Assembly (NCBI RefSeq): GCF_000298315.2
Contig: NZ_AEYE02000036.1
Coordinates: 225,277 to 289,276, forward strand
DNA length: 64,000 nucleotides
Source of the DNA: Rhizobium grahamii CCGE 502
Lineage (GTDB): Bacteria; Pseudomonadota; Alphaproteobacteria; Rhizobiales; Rhizobiaceae
Direction: 5' to 3'
Positions 60,688-64,000 of this stretch are shown here, piece after piece; the first letter of the stretch is position 1; every line of letters starts with the position of its first letter. The position numbers and the translations under genes are program-made. The notes under the pieces were generated by a model. The model saw nothing but the letters and a program-made list of their open reading frames with translations. It was not told where the DNA came from and made no database searches.

Positions 60688-61929
60688 CTAAGACGGACCG
60701 ATGAACTGAAAACCAGAAACAGATGCTATTTCAACATGGCAGTCGACAATGATTTCTTCGCTAGCCTCTGAAGAAGCAAGACTACTCAAAACCGTACGCT
60801 CGACTTCGTTGCGCCCAACATCTTCCGGAACGACTATACTCATTGTCCCTGCTGTTTCCTGGATGAGGGTGAAGCTCCAGATGCCAAGCTTGTTGAGCGC
60901 GTTCTTCACAAAGATAGGAACAAAGGGCTGGCCGTGTTTATCGTTGAAAAGAGGTACGTTTCGATCTGGATCAAGTTTAATTCCTATGTCGTTATTGAAG
61001 GTAAGCTGCCCCCGGTCACCTGTGAGATACCTGAGGAACGGCATCACCAAATTATCAATGGTAGTGATAACGATGTTGCCGTCCCGCAGTTCGACGAAAT
61101 GTCTGCTTTGATCCACCACAAGGTAATTTGGACCTGGACGGTCCCAAGCTACAATTCCGCACTCCGTTGACGCGTACACGTCTATGACCGGAGCTGAGAA
61201 ATAGCTGCCGATTCGGCGCCTTCGTTCGATCGTTAGATAGCTACCTCCAGAAATCACCCAATCCGCCGTCGCGTGCAGTGCGGCGTCCAACCCTACCGCA
61301 CAGATCAGCTCAAGAAGCTCGGGTCTGGAGGAGATCACGCGGGGTTTCCAGGCCTGAACAAAATGGATTAGCTTTTGGATTTCCGTTTTGCTCCTGAAAT
61401 CAATAGGAAGATCCAACTGGACTCCTATACGTCGGTCCGGACAGACTGCGATGCTACCGCGCCGGTGATTGCTGTCTGAGATGTTCAGTGTAAGAGTGCC
61501 TGAGAAGTCCTCTACTCCCCATGCTCTAAGAATTCTAGGAACGGATAAGAATAGCTCTTCGACGTAAAAATGACCGCTATAAAGTACGGCGAGACCGGGG
61601 CCTGTGGAGCCGCTGGTAAACTTAACCGTTATATTGTCGTCAATTAGTGACTTGTTGACATAACTTGACGGCGATCGGACGATGTCTTCTTTCTTCGTCA
61701 ATGGAATTTCATTGAAATCAAAAAAGCGATGACGGGCACCAAGCGGCGTCTGCGAAGTTCTGTCGACGATACGATCCCGAGTCAGAGCTGCGGAGGTCAA
61801 ACTTAGCCCTCTCTTGAGGGCAAGTTCAAGTTCTTTAGAATACATTAGCGCAAGATGAAACGGGAAAGGGTCTACCTTAACATCAGGCCAAAATTTCAGA
61901 CAGGTTTCAATGCTCTTTCCCGCATCCAT
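60688..61929 (-). CDS. PaaK-like adenylate-forming enzyme
   Basis: A 413-aa member of the ANL superfamily close to phenylacetate-CoA ligase/CapK types. Motifs are VKFTSGSTGPG (A3, residues 103-112), VYASTECGIV (A5, 251-260) and LRYLTGDRGQL (A7, 299-309). It would activate a carboxylate with ATP. The C-terminal A10 lysine is not obvious, so the second half-reaction is uncertain. It starts 1 nt after the stop of the 65-aa gene (TGAGATG) and ends a four-gene operon that is AT-richer than the neighbouring cluster, suggesting separate acquisition. Confidence 0.75.
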   Translation of the reverse strand: MDAGKSIETCLKFWPDVKVDPFPFHLALMYSKELELALKRGLSLTSAALTRDRIVDRTSQTPLGARHRFFDFNEIPLTKKEDIVRSPSSYVNKSLIDDNITVKFTSGSTGPGLAVLYSGHFYVEELFLSVPRILRAWGVEDFSGTLTLNISDSNHRRGSIAVCPDRRIGVQLDLPIDFRSKTEIQKLIHFVQAWKPRVISSRPELLELICAVGLDAALHATADWVISGGSYLTIERRRRIGSYFSAPVIDVYASTECGIVAWDRPGPNYLVVDQSRHFVELRDGNIVITTIDNLVMPFLRYLTGDRGQLTFNNDIGIKLDPDRNVPLFNDKHGQPFVPIFVKNALNKLGIWSFTLIQETAGTMSIVVPEDVGRNEVERTVLSSLASSEASEEIIVDCHVEIASVSGFQFIGPS

Positions 61930-61930
61930 C

Positions 61931-62128
61931 TCAACGCGATACTATCAAATTCGCCACGCGCGCGCTGACCGACAAATCGCCGATCTTCAAATTTCGAACA
62001 GCGTTTTCTCCGATCGTATCCCTGATACGATCGATCGTATCACCTAGACCCAGCTGTGATAGAACCGCACGGACAGCGTCTTCTGGGACACTCGATGCTG
62101 CAGCAATTTCAGTTACTATTTTGTCCAT
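61931..62128 (-). CDS. 65-aa small protein, possible acceptor/partner of the adenylating enzyme
   Basis: A 65-aa helical protein: MDKIVTEIAAASSVPEDAVRAV, LSQLGLGDTIDRIRDTIGE, then NLKIGDLSVSARVANLIVSR. It lacks the DSL/DS phosphopantetheine motif, so it is not a standard carrier protein. AAGGAG lies about 9 nt before the ATG. The codons for DTIDRIRDTI form a 20-bp DNA palindrome. It is preceded by an A9 run that, with a one-base slip, would join it to the repeat peptide. The function is unknown. Confidence 0.6.
   Translation of the reverse strand: MDKIVTEIAAASSVPEDAVRAVLSQLGLGDTIDRIRDTIGENAVRNLKIGDLSVSARVANLIVSR
62023..62042. repeat. 20-bp perfect palindrome inside the 65-aa gene
   Basis: TGATACGATCGATCGTATCA is its own reverse complement. 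A further half-site, CGATCGTATC, lies at 62011-62020. The three overlapping copies of the ten-base unit could form a hairpin in the mRNA or a binding site. Confidence 0.6.
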
Positions 62129-62145
62129 GACCACGCTCTCCTTGG

Positions 62146-62355
62146 CTAGAGGTTTTTTTTTGCCTCAAGTTGTTGCTTGGCAACCAGATTCGCTTTTTCT
62201 GAGAGCTGCTTTTTTGATTCCAGCTGCTGAACAGCCAGCGTCTTGGCCTTTTCCGATAGCTGCTTCTTCGCTTCAAGTTGCTGCGAGCTAAGCGTTTCCG
62301 CCTTTTTCGCGAGCTGCTTCTTTGCCTCTAATTGTAACTGCGATGTATCAGTCAT
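62146..62355 (-). CDS. 69-aa peptide of tandem 18-residue repeats
   Basis: After MTDTSQL the protein is three full repeats and a partial one of an 18-residue unit, Q-L-E-A/S-K-K-Q-L-x-x-K-A-x-x-x-x-x-Q, ending QLEAKKNL. Amphipathic heptad-like spacing suggests a helical rod or coiled coil; regular lysines and glutamines could equally be sites of modification. The ribosome site GAGGAGG is among the strongest in the window. Its last codons lie in an A9 run (62153-62161). Four-fold repetition next to an adenylating enzyme makes it a candidate scaffold or substrate. No family recognised. Confidence 0.7.
   Translation of the reverse strand: MTDTSQLQLEAKKQLAKKAETLSSQQLEAKKQLSEKAKTLAVQQLESKKQLSEKANLVAKQQLEAKKNL
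62153..62161 (-). promoter_or_regulatory. A9 slippage-prone run at the end of the repeat peptide gene
   Basis: Nine consecutive A on the coding strand occupy the codons gca aaa aaa aac just before the TAG. A slip by one base (an added A) bypasses the stop and continues through PLAKESVV into the 65-aa ORF with no intervening stop. Runs of this length are known to cause polymerase slippage. Confidence 0.45.
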
Positions 62356-62674
62356 TACAAACCTCCTCATTTAATGAAGGAACATGTGTCTTGACGAATT
62401 CAACCGCTTCAGGGGATAGACCGGCGAAGAGTCTGCGCGGCGTTAATTCGACGGCATCTAACGTGCAATCTTTTATTAGGTTCGGATCCTTTCCCACAGA
62501 CGCTAGTCTTACCTGCTCTTCGAATCCGGCTTGGCAGAGGGATGAAAGTGGGCAACAAATGCAGGTCGAACGATCGCGACTGGCAGGCAAGTAACCTCCA
62601 CGCTCGATGCAAAACTCATCGAACTCAGGACCATCATATGACTTTGCTGGATCCGTGTTGTATCGGCTGGACAT
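62348..62674 (-). CDS. 108-aa Cys-rich small protein, first gene of the adenylation operon
   Basis: A 108-aa protein starting MSSRYNTDPAKSYDGPEFDE behind GGAGAGG. It has a cysteine cluster, C-x(14)-CxCC-x(5)-C (ERGGY... then STCICCPLSSLCQAGFE), which could bind an iron-sulfur cluster or zinc. Further cysteines occur later (IKDC, EEVC). The stop overlaps the repeat-peptide start by 8 nt. It resembles no family I can name; a redox or metal-dependent partner of the operon is a guess. Confidence 0.6.
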   Translation of the reverse strand: MSSRYNTDPAKSYDGPEFDEFCIERGGYLPASRDRSTCICCPLSSLCQAGFEEQVRLASVGKDPNLIKDCTLDAVELTPRRLFAGLSPEAVEFVKTHVPSLNEEVCND

Positions 62675-62701
62675 TTTCCTCTCCTCCTGCCGCAAGACCT
62701 A

Positions 62702-62729
62702 ATACTACATACAATTGTGTATTAGACAA
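62702..62729 (-). promoter_or_regulatory. Sigma70-type promoter of the adenylation operon
   Basis: On the reverse strand TTGTCT (62724-62729) and TAGTAT (62702-62707) are 16 nt apart, about 27 nt before the ATG. The spacer holds an imperfect dyad, ATACACAATTGTAT, a possible operator. The spacing equals that of the 45.6-kb promoter. Confidence 0.6.
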
Positions 62730-63002
62730 TACTAACGCGGAAGGCTACGAAAAGATACTTTAGACGGAGCAATATTGAGAACAGCTCGTCGACATGAACG
62801 CGTTCAGCGTTGAAGCTGGGTGAAGGTTTGCGGGAAACGCACGACTCGATCCTTCGTTGACCGCGGCCGCCGCGTTAGCGGGGCAAAATCGGTGGCAGAA
62901 TTTTAGCGGCCGCTTATAAAAAGTGTGCATAAGCCGGCGCTTTGAATCCGGCTGGTCGGCGCAGGGATTCCTAAGACGGGGCAAATCAGATTCGCTCCGG
63001 GC
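62730..63002. other. Region between the adenylation operon and the IS66-like gene
   Basis: Non-coding by my reading. GCGGCCGC occurs at about 62862-62869 and 62905-62912 around an AT-rich core, and the left end of the IS66-like element probably lies within the last 80 nt. The exact terminal repeat cannot be fixed without the other end. Confidence 0.35.
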
Positions 63003-64000
63003 ATGGCAAAGAAGCGGCTCCCCTCACCCGAGCATGCCGACACGCTTTCACTGAATGCGTTGCGCAGTCTGGTGACGGGTTTGCTGGAACGGTCGCAGCA
63101 GGCGGAAGCCCGACTCGCGAAGCTCGAGGCCCACAACATCCAGCTGCGGGAGGAAAACGCCGCCCTTCGGCTGGACAACACCCGCCTGAAACTCGAGAAC
63201 CAGCTTTTGCGCGACGAGATCGCCCGACTGAAGAACCTGCCACCGCGACCGCCGTTTCGGGCCTCCGGCATGGACAAGGCAACCGACAGCATGCTTGGCG
63301 ACAAGCAGCTATCGAAGAAAAAGCCACGTGGCCCGAAGCTGGACGTAAAGCGGGTGAGCCGGCAGGAGATCCTGCGCATCAATGCCCCGGCCGGCTCACG
63401 CTTCAAGGGGTACAAAAGCGTCTATGTTCGCGACCTGGTGCTCAAGGCGGAGCTCGTGCATTACCGTCGCGAATGCTGGGTGACGCCGGATGGGAAGACG
63501 GTACTGGCAGCCTTGCCGGCGGGGACTATCGGTGGCTATGGCGCCAATCTCAGACGACTGTGCCTGATGTTGCATGCACAAGGACAGGTAACGACCGCGC
63601 GTCTGACGACATTGCTCAATGACATTGGTCTCGACATCTCAAAACGCCAGATCGTACGGCTTTTGACCCGGCAGCTGGATGGCTTTGTTGCCGAGGACGC
63701 GGCGGTGCTGCATGCCGGTCTGGTGTCGTCGTCTTATGTCACCGTCGACGACACCGGCGCCCGACATTCCCATAATCCATGTTACGCCACACACATCGGC
63801 GGCCCTAATTTTACTGTCTTTCGCACCACAAAATCGAAGTCCCGCCTGAATTTCCTGTCGCTACTGCGCGGCGGTTACCAAGATTATGTGCTGAACGATG
63901 CCGCGTTCGAATACCTGAAAGAACGCCGTGCAGATGCGGCCGTTACTGCCGGACTTCGCGCTCTTGAACCGCAGCGCTCCTGCAATCAGGTGCCATTCCT
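63003..64000 (+). CDS. IS66-family-like transposase, cut by the window end
   Basis: An open frame from ATG at 63003 runs off the right edge (332 codons visible). Residues about 30-80 form a leucine-rich coiled coil (EARLAKLEAHNIQLREENAAL and following heptads). The central part has the IS66-type order: GYKSVYVRDLVLKAELVHYRRECW, then LLNDIGLDISKRQIVRLLTRQ, then SSYVTVDDTGARHSH, which carries the first catalytic aspartates. The start lies close to the element's presumed left end. Further residues and the right repeat are outside the window. Confidence 0.7.
   Translation, partial: MAKKRLPSPEHADTLSLNALRSLVTGLLERSQQAEARLAKLEAHNIQLREENAALRLDNTRLKLENQLLRDEIARLKNLPPRPPFRASGMDKATDSMLGDKQLSKKKPRGPKLDVKRVSRQEILRINAPAGSRFKGYKSVYVRDLVLKAELVHYRRECWVTPDGKTVLAALPAGTIGGYGANLRRLCLMLHAQGQVTTARLTTLLNDIGLDISKRQIVRLLTRQLDGFVAEDAAVLHAGLVSSSYVTVDDTGARHSHNPCYATHIGGPNFTVFRTTKSKSRLNFLSLLRGGYQDYVLNDAAFEYLKERRADAAVTAGLRALEPQRSCNQVPF

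Noticed and set aside
61931-62128. 65-aa protein as acyl carrier protein
   Set aside because: No DSL-type serine motif for phosphopantetheine, although it precedes an adenylating enzyme.
1-64000. CRISPR arrays, tRNA or rRNA genes, plasmid replication genes
   Set aside because: I looked for spaced direct repeats, tRNA-like ends and RepABC-type proteins and saw none; the repeats at 62.15-62.35 kb are coding.

Overview
The window looks like accessory replicon or genomic-island DNA of a rhizobial alphaproteobacterium (Rhizobium/Sinorhizobium/Mesorhizobium type). The grounds are moderately high GC, a DUF982 fragment at the left edge, two fragments of the plasmid-type DUF1612/HTH (RHE_PE00001-like) family, a truncated alphaproteobacterial hemA, many ABC uptake genes, a Tn3-family element and an IS66-like element. 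No rRNA, tRNA, CRISPR array or replication origin was recognised.

Region 1 (0.5-21.3 kb) is a sulfur-scavenging block. It holds an AprA-like flavoprotein with a ferredoxin, a sulfonate/taurine-type ABC importer, a YghU-type glutathione transferase, an FAD/NAD(P) protein, an ATC hydrolase (which yields cysteine), two SfnB/DszC-like flavin enzymes, two ribose-type ABC importers and an LLM (DszA-like) flavin monooxygenase. Together they would import organosulfur compounds and release their sulfur. The last permease gene carries a frameshift.

Region 2 (21.3-23.5 kb) is a graveyard of gene ends: DUF1612, an MBL-fold hydrolase tail, an unknown tail and a hemA tail. It is followed by a RelB/ParE-type toxin-antitoxin pair whose toxin gene is frameshifted.

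Region 3 (23.8-38.4 kb) is a compact ten-gene island that I do not recognise as a described system. A forward pair encodes a PIN-like (DUF4935) protein and a GHKL/Hsp90-like ATPase. It faces a seven-gene reverse operon encoding ParB-like protein 2, a small PD-(D/E)XK nuclease, a SNF2 helicase, ParB-like protein 1, a DGQHR (DndB-like) protein, a radical SAM enzyme and a second GHKL ATPase. A UvrD-like SF1 helicase diverges from that operon. The content suggests DNA modification/restriction or anti-phage defence. The island lies between two complementary fragments of DUF1612 genes.

Region 4 (38.5-45.6 kb) holds the second DUF1612 fragment, a 3.2-kb Tn3-family element whose transposase is split by an in-frame TAG, an unknown ORF, and a three-gene operon (small protein, nucleotidyltransferase-like protein, GNAT) behind a clear sigma70-type promoter.

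Region 5 (45.9-60.0 kb) looks like an undescribed biosynthetic cluster. It encodes MtnP and MtnA (methylthioadenosine salvage), two nucleoside-diphosphate-kinase-like proteins, an S66 (LdcA/MccF-type) peptidase, an aldo/keto reductase, two paralogous B12-type radical SAM enzymes, a methyltransferase-like protein, an AsnRS-like catalytic core without an anticodon-binding domain, a nucleotidyltransferase, a diiron protein and two small ORFs. One of these, of 43 codons, is coupled by overlapping start and stop codons. A nucleotide- or aminoacyl-derived natural product with MccF-like self-protection is a plausible but unproven reading.

Region 6 (60.7-62.7 kb) is an AT-richer four-gene operon: a Cys-rich small protein, a peptide made of 18-residue repeats, a 65-residue protein and a PaaK-like adenylating enzyme. 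An A9 run could fuse the repeat peptide to the next ORF. The window ends inside an IS66-like transposase gene.
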